Assembly: GCF_016793705.1 (NCBI RefSeq)
Contig: NZ_JAEULO010000002.1
Location: 1 to 43,583, forward strand
Direction: 5' to 3'
Length of the DNA: 43,583 nt
Source: Tabrizicola sp.
GTDB taxonomy: Bacteria; Pseudomonadota; Alphaproteobacteria; Rhodobacterales; Rhodobacteraceae
Shown: in pieces, positions 15,125 to 23,620 of the stretch
How the letters are laid out: every line of letters starts with the position of its first letter
Numbering within the stretch: the first letter of the stretch is position 1
The notes under the pieces: model-generated
Databases searched by the model: none
Told to the model about the DNA's origin: nothing
The model's input: the letters and a program-made list of their open reading frames with translations, nothing else
Program-made: the position numbers and the translations under genes

Positions 15125-16552
15125 GTGACCGAACCGGCAAACCGCTATCCCCGAGATTTCCGTGGCTACGGCCCCAATCCTCCCGATGCCCGCTGGCCGG
15201 GCGGCGCGAAGATCGCCGTCTCCATCGTCCTCAACTACGAAGAGGGCGGCGAGAACAACATCCTGCACGGCGACGCCCAGTGCGAGGCCTTCCTCTCCGA
15301 CATCGCAGGGGCCGCCCCCTGGCCGGGGCAGCGCCACTGGAACATGGAATCGATCTACGACTACGGCGCGCGGGCGGGCTTCTGGCGGCTGCACCGGCTG
15401 TTCACCGGCATGAAGATCCCCGTCACCATCTACGGCGTGACCTCCGCGCTCGCCCGCAACCCCGAACAGGTTGCCGCGATGAAGGCCGCCGGGTGGGAAA
15501 TCGCCTCGCACGGCCTCAAATGGGTCGACCACCGCGACATGCCCCCCGAGGAAGAGGCCCGCCAGATCGCGGAGAGCTTCCGCCTGCACGAGGAGGTGGT
15601 GGGCGAGGCCCCGCAGGGCTGGTACACTGGCCGCTGCTCGATCAACACAGTGCGACTGACCGCCGAGACCCGCCGCCTCGCCTGGATTTCCGACACCTAC
15701 GACGACGACCTGCCCTATTGGCGCGAATATGGCGACCACGACCAGCTGGTGATCCCCTATACGCTGGAAGCCAATGACATGCGCTTCGCCACCGCGCCTG
15801 GCTACATCACCGGCGAGCAGTTCTATCAATATCTGAAGGACAGCTTCGACACGCTTTATGTCGAAGGGTCAGAGGGTTCGGCGAAGATGTTCTCGATCGG
15901 CCTGCACTGCCGCCTGATCGGTCGTCCCGGCAAGATCGCCGGACTGAAGCGCTTTCTCGACTATGCCAAATCGCACGACGGCGTCTGGTTTCCGCGTCGG
16001 ATCGAGATTGCAGAACATTGGAAAAAGACCCATCCGCACAAGCGGTTCGAGCGCCCCTCGCAGATGCCGCGCGACCGCTTCGTGAACCGCTTCGGTGGCA
16101 TTTTCGAACACTCGCCCTGGATCGCCGAACGCGCCTTCGACCTGGAGCTCGGCCCGGCGCATGACAGCGCCGCGGGTCTGCACAACGCGCTGACCCGGAT
16201 CTTCCGCTCGGCCTCGCCCGAGGAACGGCTCGGCGTCCTCAAGGCCCACCCCGACCTCGCCGGGAAACTGGCGGCGGCGAAGCGCCTGACACCGGAGTCC
16301 ACCGCCGAACAGGCCTCCGCCGCGCTGGATGCGCTCACCGACGAGGAGCGCGGCCGGTTCCAGCGGCTGAACGACGAGTATGTGCAGAAGCACGGCTTCC
16401 CCTTCATCATCGCCGTCCGCGACAATACCAAAGCCTCGATCCTCAAGGCCTTCCAGACCCGGCTGGCCAACGACACCGCGACCGAATTCGCCACCGCCTG
16501 CAAACAGGTGGAACGCATTGCCGAACTTCGCCTGAAGGACCAGCTGCCATGA
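15125..16552 (+). CDS. puuE: allantoinase PuuE fused to OHCU decarboxylase UraD
   Basis: A 475-residue bifunctional enzyme. Residues 1-305 are the metal-independent, polysaccharide-deacetylase-like allantoinase PuuE (YPRDFRGYG, SIVLNYEEGGENNILHGD, IASHGLKWVDHRDM, WYTGRCSINT, GLHCRLIGRPG). Residues 305-475 are UraD, the OHCU decarboxylase that yields S-allantoin, with its catalytic His near 328 (FEHSPWIAERAF), HPDLAGKLA near 374, EQASAALDAL and YVQKHGFPFIIAVR. The fusion therefore does two consecutive steps, OHCU to allantoin to allantoate. The start is a GTG at 15125 with GAAGGAG seven bases upstream. The 3' end overlaps allE by ATGA. Such fusions are known in alphaproteobacteria and some other groups. 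Confidence 0.95.
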   Translation: MTEPANRYPRDFRGYGPNPPDARWPGGAKIAVSIVLNYEEGGENNILHGDAQCEAFLSDIAGAAPWPGQRHWNMESIYDYGARAGFWRLHRLFTGMKIPVTIYGVTSALARNPEQVAAMKAAGWEIASHGLKWVDHRDMPPEEEARQIAESFRLHEEVVGEAPQGWYTGRCSINTVRLTAETRRLAWISDTYDDDLPYWREYGDHDQLVIPYTLEANDMRFATAPGYITGEQFYQYLKDSFDTLYVEGSEGSAKMFSIGLHCRLIGRPGKIAGLKRFLDYAKSHDGVWFPRRIEIAEHWKKTHPHKRFERPSQMPRDRFVNRFGGIFEHSPWIAERAFDLELGPAHDSAAGLHNALTRIFRSASPEERLGVLKAHPDLAGKLAAAKRLTPESTAEQASAALDALTDEERGRFQRLNDEYVQKHGFPFIIAVRDNTKASILKAFQTRLANDTATEFATACKQVERIAELRLKDQLP

Positions 16553-17403
16553 CCAGGACCCAATCCACCTACTACGCCCCGCCCGGCGGCCTGCCGCCGC
16601 AGACCGCGCTGATGACCCAGCGCGCGGTCTTCACCACGGCCTATGCCTTCATCCCGAAAGGCTGTTTCTCCGATATCGTGACCAGCTGCCTGCCCGGCTG
16701 GACGAAAACCCGCCTCTGGCTCATCGCCCGGCCCATGTCGGGCTTCGCCGAGACCTTCAGCCAGTATGTAATGGAGGTCGCCCCCGGCGGTGGGTCCGAT
16801 GCGCCCGACCCGGACATGGGGGCCGAGCACTGGCTCTTCTTCACCGAGGGCCTCGCCACCCTGACCCTCGACGGCACCGGCACCGAGATGGAGGCAGGCT
16901 CCTACGCCTATATCCCCGCCGGGTCGCGCTGGACGCTTCTTGCCGAGGGCAAGTCCCCCGCGCGCTTCCACTGGCTGCGCAAGATCTACGAACCCGCCCC
17001 CGGCGTGCCCGCACCCGAGCCGCTGATCATCAATGAACGCGACGTCCCCGTCCGCTGGATGCCGGACACGCAAGACCGCTGGGGCACGACCCGCTTCGTC
17101 GAACCCGACGACATCCGCCACGACGCGCATGTCAACATCGTCACCTTCCAGCCCGGAGGCGTCATACCGTTCGAGGAGACGCATGTCATGGAGCACGGCC
17201 TCTATGTCCTGGAAGGCAAGGCCGTCTACAAGCTGAACCAGGACTGGGTCGAGGTCGAGGCGGGAGATTTCATGTGGCTCCGCGCCTACTGCCCGCAGGC
17301 CTGCTACGCCGCCGGACCGGGGCGCTTCCGCTATCTGCTCTACAAGGACGTGAACCGCCACGCCAGGCTGCGCGGCCCCGGCGCCTTCGGGCCCCTGCGC
17401 TGA
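16549..17403 (+). CDS. allE: (S)-ureidoglycine aminohydrolase (bicupin)
   Basis: A 284-residue double-cupin protein of the AllE/YlbA/UGlyAH family that releases ammonia from S-ureidoglycine to give S-ureidoglycolate. The N-terminus STYYAPPGGLPPQT is typical. The first cupin spans about residues 60-130 (EHWLFFTEGLATLTLDG). The second, about 190-270, carries the Mn-binding pattern ETHVMEHGLYVLEGKAVYKL and the AGDFMWLRAYCPQACYAAG block. It overlaps the puuE-uraD stop by four bases (ATGA), so translation is coupled. The enzyme that makes its substrate, allantoate amidohydrolase, is not in the window. Confidence 0.93.
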   Translation: MTRTQSTYYAPPGGLPPQTALMTQRAVFTTAYAFIPKGCFSDIVTSCLPGWTKTRLWLIARPMSGFAETFSQYVMEVAPGGGSDAPDPDMGAEHWLFFTEGLATLTLDGTGTEMEAGSYAYIPAGSRWTLLAEGKSPARFHWLRKIYEPAPGVPAPEPLIINERDVPVRWMPDTQDRWGTTRFVEPDDIRHDAHVNIVTFQPGGVIPFEETHVMEHGLYVLEGKAVYKLNQDWVEVEAGDFMWLRAYCPQACYAAGPGRFRYLLYKDVNRHARLRGPGAFGPLR

Positions 17404-17405
17404 TG

Positions 17406-17461
17406 CTTTCATACTGGTCCAAATATCCCACGGAGATCGCGAGGGGTGTGAAACCCCTCGC
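17406..17461 (+). repeat. AAATATCCC-family intergenic repeat, copy 2
   Basis: CTTTCATACTGG, then CAAATATCCCACGG, then a hairpin with stem GCGAGGGGT (17439-17447), loop GTGAA and its complement (17453-17461). It starts 2 bases after the allE stop and ends 27 bases before allA. It sits inside an apparent operon, so it may damp transcription into allA rather than end it. Confidence 0.75.
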
Positions 17462-17488
17462 TCCGACGCCAGCCACCGGAAGTCGCGC

Positions 17489-17965
17489 ATGAGAACCCTG
17501 CACCCCGCCCCCCTCACGCCGGAAGCCTTCGCTCCGTTCGGCGATGTGCTGGATGCCACCGGCGACTTCCGCCTGATCAACGAAGGCATGTGCCAGCGCC
17601 ACCACGATCGCGCGACGCTCGACTTCGGCCCCGAAGGCCGGGCGGGCATCTCCATCTTCCAAGCCAAGCCCCGCGCGTTGCCCTACAGCTTCGACCTGAT
17701 CGAACGCCACCCCGAAGGGTCACAGGCCTTCCTGCCGATGAGCGAGCATCCCTTCCTCGTCATCGTCTCGACCGGCCCCGAGGCGACCCCGCTGGCTTTC
17801 CTCACCAACGGCGCCCAGGGCATCAACCTGCACCGCGGCACCTGGCATGGCGTGCTGGCACCCTTGTCCGCCCCGGGTCTCTTTGCGGTCGTGGACCGCA
17901 TCGGTCCGACACCGAACCTTGAAGAATACCGCTACGCAACGCCGTGGACGGTCCTCGCGCCCTGA
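17489..17965 (+). CDS. allA: ureidoglycolate lyase
   Basis: A 158-residue cupin-like AllA that splits S-ureidoglycolate into glyoxylate and urea. Family landmarks are LTPEAFAPFGDVL, FQAKPRALPYSFDLIERHPEGSQAF, FLPMSEHPFLVIV, the INLHRGTWHGVLAPL motif and the closing PNLEEYRY. It is cytoplasmic. It is the last catabolic step of this pathway and yields the substrate for the BHAC cluster 6 kb downstream. It is separated from allE by a repeat copy and followed by the permease 84 bases later. Confidence 0.94.
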   Translation: MRTLHPAPLTPEAFAPFGDVLDATGDFRLINEGMCQRHHDRATLDFGPEGRAGISIFQAKPRALPYSFDLIERHPEGSQAFLPMSEHPFLVIVSTGPEATPLAFLTNGAQGINLHRGTWHGVLAPLSAPGLFAVVDRIGPTPNLEEYRYATPWTVLAP

Positions 17966-18049
17966 CGGCGCGCCTCTAACCGGATCGCACCCATGGGGCA
18001 GTGCGAAGACGGCGCGAAGATAAACGCCCCAAGGGAAAAGGAAACCACC

Positions 18050-19522
18050 ATGAGCACCACGCACCCCGTGGACGAGATACTGCCACCGCCGAACCTGTTC
18101 GCGCTTGGCCTGCAGCACGTCCTCGTCATGTATGCCGGCGCCGTGGCCGTTCCGCTGATCATCGGCCGCGCGCTGAAGCTGGAACCGGCGGATGTCGCCT
18201 TCCTGATCTCGGCCGACCTCTTCGTCTGCGGCCTGGCCACGCTGATCCAGTCCTTCGGCGCGACGCAATGGTTCGGCATCCGCCTGCCCGTCATGATGGG
18301 CGTCACCTTCGCCGCCGTCGGCCCGATGGTCGCGATGGCCAACGCCAATCCCGGCCCCGAGGGCGCGCGCGCCATCTTCGGCGCGATCATCGCCGCCGGG
18401 ATCATCTCGATCCTCATCGCCCCCCTCGTCAGCCGGATGCTGCGCTTCTTCCCGCCGGTCGTCACCGGCACGATCATCCTCGTCATCGGCGTCTCGCTCA
18501 TGCGGATCGGCATCAACTGGATCTTCGGCAACCCCGTCGGCCCGACCGCCCCGCAGATCGTCGACCCCGCCCATGCCGACTGGCTGAAGGCGGTCGGCGA
18601 GGGCACCTTTGCCGGCCTGCCCGCGATCCCCGAGAAATTCGCCCCCGCCGCCACCCTGAACAACCCGGCCTATGCCCCGCTCGGCAATATCGGCATCTCG
18701 GCCGTCGTGCTGATCGCCATTCTCCTGATCGCCCGCTTCGCCAGGGGTTTCGTCGCCAACATCTCCGTCCTCCTCGGCATAATCATCGGTGGCGTCCTCG
18801 CCACGCTCCTTGGCAAGATGACCTTCGCCAAGGTGGGCGAGGCCGCCTGGTTCGACATCATCACCCCCTTCCACTTCGGGATGCCCAGCTTCGACCTCGT
18901 GATGATCGTGACCATGACCCTCGTCATGATCGTGGTGATGATCGAATCCACCGGCATGTTCCTTGCCCTTGGCGACATGACCGGCAAGCCCGTCACCCAG
19001 CGGATGCTGTCCGCGGGCCTGCGCACCGATGGCCTCGGCACCCTGATCGGCGGCATCTTCAACACCTTCCCCTACACCTCCTTCTCGCAGAACGTCGGCC
19101 TCGTCGGCGTGACGGGCATCAAGAGCCGCTTCGTCTGCGTCGCCGGGGGGATCATCCTGATCGTCCTCGGCCTTGTCCCCAAGATGGGCGCGCTGGTGGA
19201 AAGCGTGCCCACCATGGTCCTCGGCGGCGCGGGCCTCGTGATGTTCGGCATGGTCGCCGCCACCGGCATCCGCATCCTGGCGGGCGTGGATTTCGCCAAG
19301 AACCGCAACAACCTCTTCATCGTCGCGGTCAGCCTTGGCATGGGGATGATCCCGCTGGTCGCGCCGAACTTCAAGCAGTGGATGCCGCATGAACTCCACC
19401 CGCTGATCGAAAGCGGCATCCTCCTCGCATCGGTGACGGCCGTGATCCTGAACGCCTTCTTCAACGGCGCCGCCGACGCGACCGAGGAGATCAAGGCCGC
19501 CGCCTCGAAGGCCGAACACTAG
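18050..19522 (+). CDS. NCS2 family xanthine/urate permease
   Basis: A 490-residue membrane transporter with about 12-14 hydrophobic segments. NCS2/NAT features are the N-terminal LFALGLQHVLVMYAGAVAVPL with its QH pair, the Glu-bearing VVMIESTGMFLALG block (TM8) and the NAT signature SFSQNVGLVGVTGIKSR (TM10). It should be a proton symporter. Its place at the end of the urate operon points to urate or xanthine as substrate rather than uracil, which is inference from context. AAAGGAAACC precedes the ATG at 18050; a longer in-frame start 57 bases upstream adds a non-hydrophobic leader and is less likely. A terminator follows. Confidence 0.92.
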   Translation: MSTTHPVDEILPPPNLFALGLQHVLVMYAGAVAVPLIIGRALKLEPADVAFLISADLFVCGLATLIQSFGATQWFGIRLPVMMGVTFAAVGPMVAMANANPGPEGARAIFGAIIAAGIISILIAPLVSRMLRFFPPVVTGTIILVIGVSLMRIGINWIFGNPVGPTAPQIVDPAHADWLKAVGEGTFAGLPAIPEKFAPAATLNNPAYAPLGNIGISAVVLIAILLIARFARGFVANISVLLGIIIGGVLATLLGKMTFAKVGEAAWFDIITPFHFGMPSFDLVMIVTMTLVMIVVMIESTGMFLALGDMTGKPVTQRMLSAGLRTDGLGTLIGGIFNTFPYTSFSQNVGLVGVTGIKSRFVCVAGGIILIVLGLVPKMGALVESVPTMVLGGAGLVMFGMVAATGIRILAGVDFAKNRNNLFIVAVSLGMGMIPLVAPNFKQWMPHELHPLIESGILLASVTAVILNAFFNGAADATEEIKAAASKAEH

Positions 19523-19528
19523 GCGAAC

Positions 19529-19550
19529 GGGCGGGGAAATCCCCCCGCCC
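19529..19550 (+). terminator. terminator after the permease
   Basis: GGGCGGGG at 19529-19536 pairs with CCCCGCCC at 19543-19550 over a 6-base loop, followed by CTTTCC. It begins 6 bases after the permease stop and marks the end of the urate operon before the ion channel gene. Confidence 0.7.
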
Positions 19551-19616
19551 CTTTCCCCCCTGACAGTCCCCGCGCCGCCGTCTAAGCTCGGCCCGAAGGC
19601 AAGAGGGGCACCCCAG

Positions 19617-20393
19617 ATGACCAAGGCCGCGATCCGCGCCCGCCTGCGCGCGCTCTACGAAGGCGCGGGTGAGACCGGCGACCGTTTCCGCTACCTGCTC
19701 CTCGCCTTCGACCTCCTGACCGTGACCTGGCTCGTTGCCTCGTCTTTCTTCGAACGCGGCGCGCAGCATGGCTGGATCGACCTTGCCATCGGCATCGTCT
19801 TCCTCGCCGACCTCCTCGCCCGCCTCCTCATCTCGCGCCGCCCGCTGCGCGATCTGTTCAGCTTCTGGGGCGTGGCCGATATCCTGGTGATCATCTCGCT
19901 CCTGTTCCCGATCTGGGGCGAGGGACTGGCCTTCCTCCGTGTCCTCCGGCTCTACCGCGTCTTCCACTCGCCCGAGACACTGGACCAGCTGCGCGAGGAC
20001 ATCCCCGGTTTCCGCCGCAACGAACAGACGGTCCGTGCCGCGCTCAACCTCGTGATCTTCATCTTCGCCATGACGGCCCTGGTCTACCAGACCCAGTCCG
20101 GCGTGAACGACAAGATCGGCAACTACGCCGACGCGCTCTATTTCACCGTCGCCACGCTGACCACCACCGGCTTCGGCGACGTGACGCTGGTCGGAACCTC
20201 GGGCAAACTCTTGTCGGTCGCCGTGATGATCTTCGGAATCAGCCTGTTCCTGCGGCTGATCCAGGTCATGCTGCGGCCCTCGAAGGCCTATTTCCCCTGC
20301 CCGACCTGCGGACTCCGCCGCCACGACCACGACGCCGTGCACTGCAAGGCCTGCGGCACCGTGCTGAACATCCCCGACGAAGGCCTGGACTGA
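19617..20393 (+). CDS. voltage-gated-type ion channel with C-terminal zinc ribbon
   Basis: A 258-residue protein with the layout of a six-TM (Kv-like) cation channel. It has S1-S3 segments from about residue 26, an S4-like run (LAFLRVLRLYRVFH near 105-118) with several Arg, S5 (about 142-160), a pore loop and S6 (200-218). The selectivity filter reads TLTTTGFGDVT (about 181-191): GFGD instead of the usual GYGD. After S6 there is a short tail with a zinc ribbon, Cys228-x-x-Cys231 and Cys243-x-x-Cys246. Ion transporter family; potassium selectivity is likely. The gene follows the urate operon terminator and is convergent with the EF-G-like gene with only 6 bases between, so no link to purine use is implied. 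Confidence 0.85.
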   Translation: MTKAAIRARLRALYEGAGETGDRFRYLLLAFDLLTVTWLVASSFFERGAQHGWIDLAIGIVFLADLLARLLISRRPLRDLFSFWGVADILVIISLLFPIWGEGLAFLRVLRLYRVFHSPETLDQLREDIPGFRRNEQTVRAALNLVIFIFAMTALVYQTQSGVNDKIGNYADALYFTVATLTTTGFGDVTLVGTSGKLLSVAVMIFGISLFLRLIQVMLRPSKAYFPCPTCGLRRHDHDAVHCKACGTVLNIPDEGLD

Positions 20394-20399
20394 CCGCGC

Positions 20400-22298
20400 T
20401 CAGCCGGCAGTCTCGCCGCCCTCGTCCTTCTTCACTTCGTAATGATCGAAGCTCGAGGTGAACCAGGCCGTCCCCCGCGTCGCCGCCGCCAGCGCCACGA
20501 AGAGCGCATCCTCCTGCGCCATCGGCAGCAGCAGCTGGAACACATCCCAGCCCGCCGCGCTCTCATGCGCCTCGAAGCCCAGCACCTGCCCCTTCAGCCC
20601 CGACACCAGCGGCACCAGAGCGCCGGAGAAGACCGAGGGCACCTGGATCTCCACCTTCATCACCGGCTGCAACAGCACCGTGCCCACCTCGGCCAGCGCC
20701 TCACGGATCGCCGACTTGCCCGCGGTGCGGAAGGCGTGGTCCGAACTGTCAACCGCATGCGACTTGCCGTCCTTCAGCTCGACCGAAACATCCACGACCG
20801 GATGGCCCAGCGGCCCCTTCGCCAGCCCGTCGCGCGCGCCCTCCTCGACCGAGGGGATGTAGTTGCGCGGCACCGTCCCGCCCTTGACCGTCTCGGTGAA
20901 GGCAAAGCCCGCCCCCCGCGCCTCGGGGCGGATCGCCACCACCACATCGGCGAACTGGCCCGCGCCCCCGGTCTGCTTGCGGTGGCGGTGATGCACCTCC
21001 GTCCCGCGCAGGATCGTCTCGCGCAGCGCGGTCGGCACCGGGCTTTCGCCGACCGGAACCGCGAAATCGCCGCCGATCTTCGCCAGCACCCGGCGCAGGT
21101 GCAATGGCCCCTGCGTCGCCAGAACCGGCCGCCCCGACCCTTCGTCCGAGGCCAGCCCCAGCGCGGGGTCGATCTCGGCCAGCCGACCCAAAGCCGCCAG
21201 CAACCGGCTGTCGTCCTTGTCATGCCCCGGCGCGATGATCCGCCGGAAGGGCGAGGCCCCGGCCTCCCCAAGTCGTTCGCATCTGTCGCGGCTGAAGGCC
21301 TGCCCCGCCGCCAGATGGTCGGACTTCACCGCCAGCCCGATCTGTCCCGCCTGAAGCTCGCCGGCCGGCGACTTGGCATCCAGATCGGTGATCGACCCCA
21401 CGTCCGCGCCCCCCAGCCGCCCCCCGCCGCCGACCGGCCCCTCCAGTGCGCGCAGCAGCACCACCTTGCCAAGATGCTTCAGCTGGTCGGCCAGCGCGCC
21501 CACCGCAAGCGTCCCGGACCCGAAGCGCGCGCGCGTCTCCTCGATCCCCGGCGCGTCATGGCGCAGCGATTTCATCAGCCGGGTGATGCCATGCCCCTTG
21601 CTGGCCGAGCCGATGAAGCATTCGATCACCGCATTCTCCCGCAAAGCCTTGGCCGCGATGGCATAGACCTCCTCCGCCAGCGGTGTCTGGTCCTCGATCA
21701 GCTCTTCCATCAGGTGATCGTCCAGATCGGCATAGCTTTCCAGCAGTTCCGCCCGCGCCGCCGCCTCGCGGTCCTTCACGCTGTCGGGCATTTCGATCAG
21801 CTTGGAATGCTTGCCCTCCTCGAATTTCCAGGCCCGCTCCGACACCAGGTCGACAAAGCCGGTGATCGTGGAACCCTCGCGGATCGGCACTTCGCGCAGC
21901 ACGATGTGATGGCGCGAATAGGACTGAAGCGCGCTGACGATCTCGGCGATCCGGTGCTGGGCGCTGTCGATCCGGTTGATGAAGATGATCGCGGGCACCC
22001 CCATCTCCTCGACCCGCCGGAGGAAGGGGGCGGCCAGGACGGCGCTGTCGGCATCCGCGGGTACGCAGATCACCGCGATATCCGATGCCGCGAGCGCCGC
22101 CCCGACCGAGGCGAGGTTCTCCGCCCCGCCCGCCACATCCACCGCCGCCCAGTCCTCGCCCATGAAGCCGAAGGAGCTGACCGTAGCGACGCCGGGCACC
22201 GTCAGCGCCTTGCCGCGCTTGTCGTCCAGGCTGGCAAGCGCCTGGACCAGCGTCGTCTTTCCGGCCCCCGACGGCCCGAGGATGGTGAATAGGCGCAT
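20400..22298 (-). CDS. EF-G-like translational GTPase paralogue with an aberrant G domain
   Basis: A 632-residue protein with EF-G-like domain order. The G domain has a P-loop GPSGAGKTT (residues 8-16), a G3-like DVAGG at 54-58 and a G4 motif NRID at 108-111. Only about 38 residues separate P-loop and G3, and the switch I RGITI motif of EF-G is absent; G3 lacks the usual PGH. Domains III-V are well kept: KQTGGAGQFADVVVAI, TVPRNYIPSVEEGARDGL, HPVVDVSVELKDGKSHAVDS, and VPSVFSGALVPLVSGLKGQV. This is a second EF-G-type protein, unlikely to be the main fusA. Its role is unknown. The ATG at 22298 directly precedes the first strand and has GGGGGACA upstream. Confidence 0.85.
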   Translation of the reverse strand: MRLFTILGPSGAGKTTLVQALASLDDKRGKALTVPGVATVSSFGFMGEDWAAVDVAGGAENLASVGAALAASDIAVICVPADADSAVLAAPFLRRVEEMGVPAIIFINRIDSAQHRIAEIVSALQSYSRHHIVLREVPIREGSTITGFVDLVSERAWKFEEGKHSKLIEMPDSVKDREAAARAELLESYADLDDHLMEELIEDQTPLAEEVYAIAAKALRENAVIECFIGSASKGHGITRLMKSLRHDAPGIEETRARFGSGTLAVGALADQLKHLGKVVLLRALEGPVGGGGRLGGADVGSITDLDAKSPAGELQAGQIGLAVKSDHLAAGQAFSRDRCERLGEAGASPFRRIIAPGHDKDDSRLLAALGRLAEIDPALGLASDEGSGRPVLATQGPLHLRRVLAKIGGDFAVPVGESPVPTALRETILRGTEVHHRHRKQTGGAGQFADVVVAIRPEARGAGFAFTETVKGGTVPRNYIPSVEEGARDGLAKGPLGHPVVDVSVELKDGKSHAVDSSDHAFRTAGKSAIREALAEVGTVLLQPVMKVEIQVPSVFSGALVPLVSGLKGQVLGFEAHESAAGWDVFQLLLPMAQEDALFVALAAATRGTAWFTSSFDHYEVKKDEGGETAG

Positions 22299-22521
22299 GT
22301 CTGTCCCCCCTGCACTGTGCTGATCCGGTGCCGCCTCCGGGCGGGCCGCCGGTCGCTGGTCTGGCCCAAGCATGGCCCGCCGGAAGCCCCCGCGTCAAAT
22401 GCGGAACTGTGTCGCAGGAAGGTTCCTGTGGGGGCCGAAGGGGAATTGGCGGCGCGGATTTCCACCCGCGGGCAAAGCTTGCCAAATCCTTAACGCCTAC
22501 AGGCAAACATCTGATTAAAAA

Positions 22522-22550
22522 CGATATATCGGAAATGTCCACCGTGGACA
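22522..22550. promoter_or_regulatory. two palindromes in the gap between gap and the EF-G-like gene
   Basis: CGATATATCG (22522-22531) and TGTCCACCGTGGACA (22536-22550) are both perfect inverted repeats. They lie just after the gap stop, 224 to 252 bases upstream of the EF-G-like start. The 254-base gap is A/T-rich around 22480-22535. They could be a promoter-operator for the EF-G-like gene or a terminator for gap; no T-run is seen. Confidence 0.4.
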
Positions 22551-22552
22551 GA

Positions 22553-23527
22553 TCACCCCATCCGCAGTGCCATGTCCAGCATCCGGTTGGAGAAGCCCCA
22601 TTCATTGTCATACCACCCGAAGACCCGCAGCATCCCGCCCTCGGAAAGCTTCGTCTCCGGGCAGGCCATCACCACCGACTCGGCCCGCGCCCGCAGGTCG
22701 CTGGAGACGAGCGGCCGGTCCGTCGCCCCGATCACCCCCCCGGCCGCCCGGAAGACCGCATTGACCTCCTCGACCGAGGGCCGCTTCTCCGTCACCAGAT
22801 GGAAGTCCACACAGGACACCGAAGCGACCGGCACCCGGACCGCCTGCGCCACGACCCTTCCCTTGAGGTCCGGCAGCACCCCGTCCAGAAGCCGCGCGGC
22901 CGAGGTCGTGGTCGGCACCATCGACAACGCCGCCGCCCGGCTGCGGGGATAGTCGGCGGCGGGGGCATCCACCGTCGGCTGGCTGCCGGTATAACAGTGG
23001 ACCGTCGTCATCGACCCGGTCACGATCCCCCAGTTCTGATGGATAAGCTTCGCCAGAGGGGCCAGCGCGTTCGTCGTGCAGGAGGCGTTCGAGACGATCT
23101 TCTGCTCGCGCAGAACCCCGTCATTCGCCCCCATGACCACCGTCACCTCCGCCGCCGAGGACGGCCCCGACACCAGCACCCGTGAGGCCCCCGCCCTCAG
23201 CCCCCGCTCCGCCACCTCCCGCGTCTCGGCCCGCCCGGTACATTCCATCACCAGGTCGACACCCGCCAGGTCCAGAGTGGAAAGGTCCGGGGTGCGAGCA
23301 AGCGGCACCCGCCGCCCGTCGATGACCAGCGCCCCGCCCTCCAGCGCGACGCTGCCCTTCCAGGGCCCGAAGACCGAGTCGTATTCAAAGAGATAGGCGC
23401 ACATCTCCGGCGCGGCGATGTCGTTGATCCCGACGATCTCCAGCCCAGGCCAGCGCTCTGGCGCCAGCAGGAAGGCCCGCAGCACCGACCGCCCGATCCG
23501 CCCGAACCCGTTGATGAAGACCCGCAT
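22553..23527 (-). CDS. gap: glyceraldehyde-3-phosphate dehydrogenase family protein
   Basis: A 324-residue phosphorylating GAPDH-family enzyme. It has the Rossmann start MRVFINGFGRIGRSVLRAF, NAD-preferring Asp36 in GIND, catalytic Cys150 in SNASCTTNALAPL, His177 in VHCYTGSQ and the closing WYDNEWGFSNRM. The segment SGPSSAAEVTVVMGAND (120-136) differs from the common SAPAK block, and the protein is slightly short, so this looks like a diverged paralogue; erythrose-4-phosphate dehydrogenase is an alternative. The ATG at 23527 follows GGGAGAGCGGG and opens the conserved N-terminus, so the longer open frame upstream is ignored. It is separated from bhcD by a double hairpin, hence probably its own transcript. 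Confidence 0.9.
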   Translation of the reverse strand: MRVFINGFGRIGRSVLRAFLLAPERWPGLEIVGINDIAAPEMCAYLFEYDSVFGPWKGSVALEGGALVIDGRRVPLARTPDLSTLDLAGVDLVMECTGRAETREVAERGLRAGASRVLVSGPSSAAEVTVVMGANDGVLREQKIVSNASCTTNALAPLAKLIHQNWGIVTGSMTTVHCYTGSQPTVDAPAADYPRSRAAALSMVPTTTSAARLLDGVLPDLKGRVVAQAVRVPVASVSCVDFHLVTEKRPSVEEVNAVFRAAGGVIGATDRPLVSSDLRARAESVVMACPETKLSEGGMLRVFGWYDNEWGFSNRMLDMALRMG

Positions 23528-23620
23528 CCCGCTCTCCCGCGTCCCGTCAGGCGCAGTCTCACCACGGGCCGGGGATCGCTTCAACGCCCATCTTGTTCCC
23601 CGCACAATGCACCGGGCGCG

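Noticed and set aside
17720-19624. 634-codon minus-strand frame opposite the permease
   Set aside because: Asp/His/Gly-rich translation (the mirror of hydrophobic codons) with no motif, while the plus strand encodes an NCS2 transporter.
20442-22292. 616-codon plus-strand frame opposite the EF-G-like gene
   Set aside because: Arg/His/Pro-rich translation without motifs; the minus strand has clear EF-G domains.
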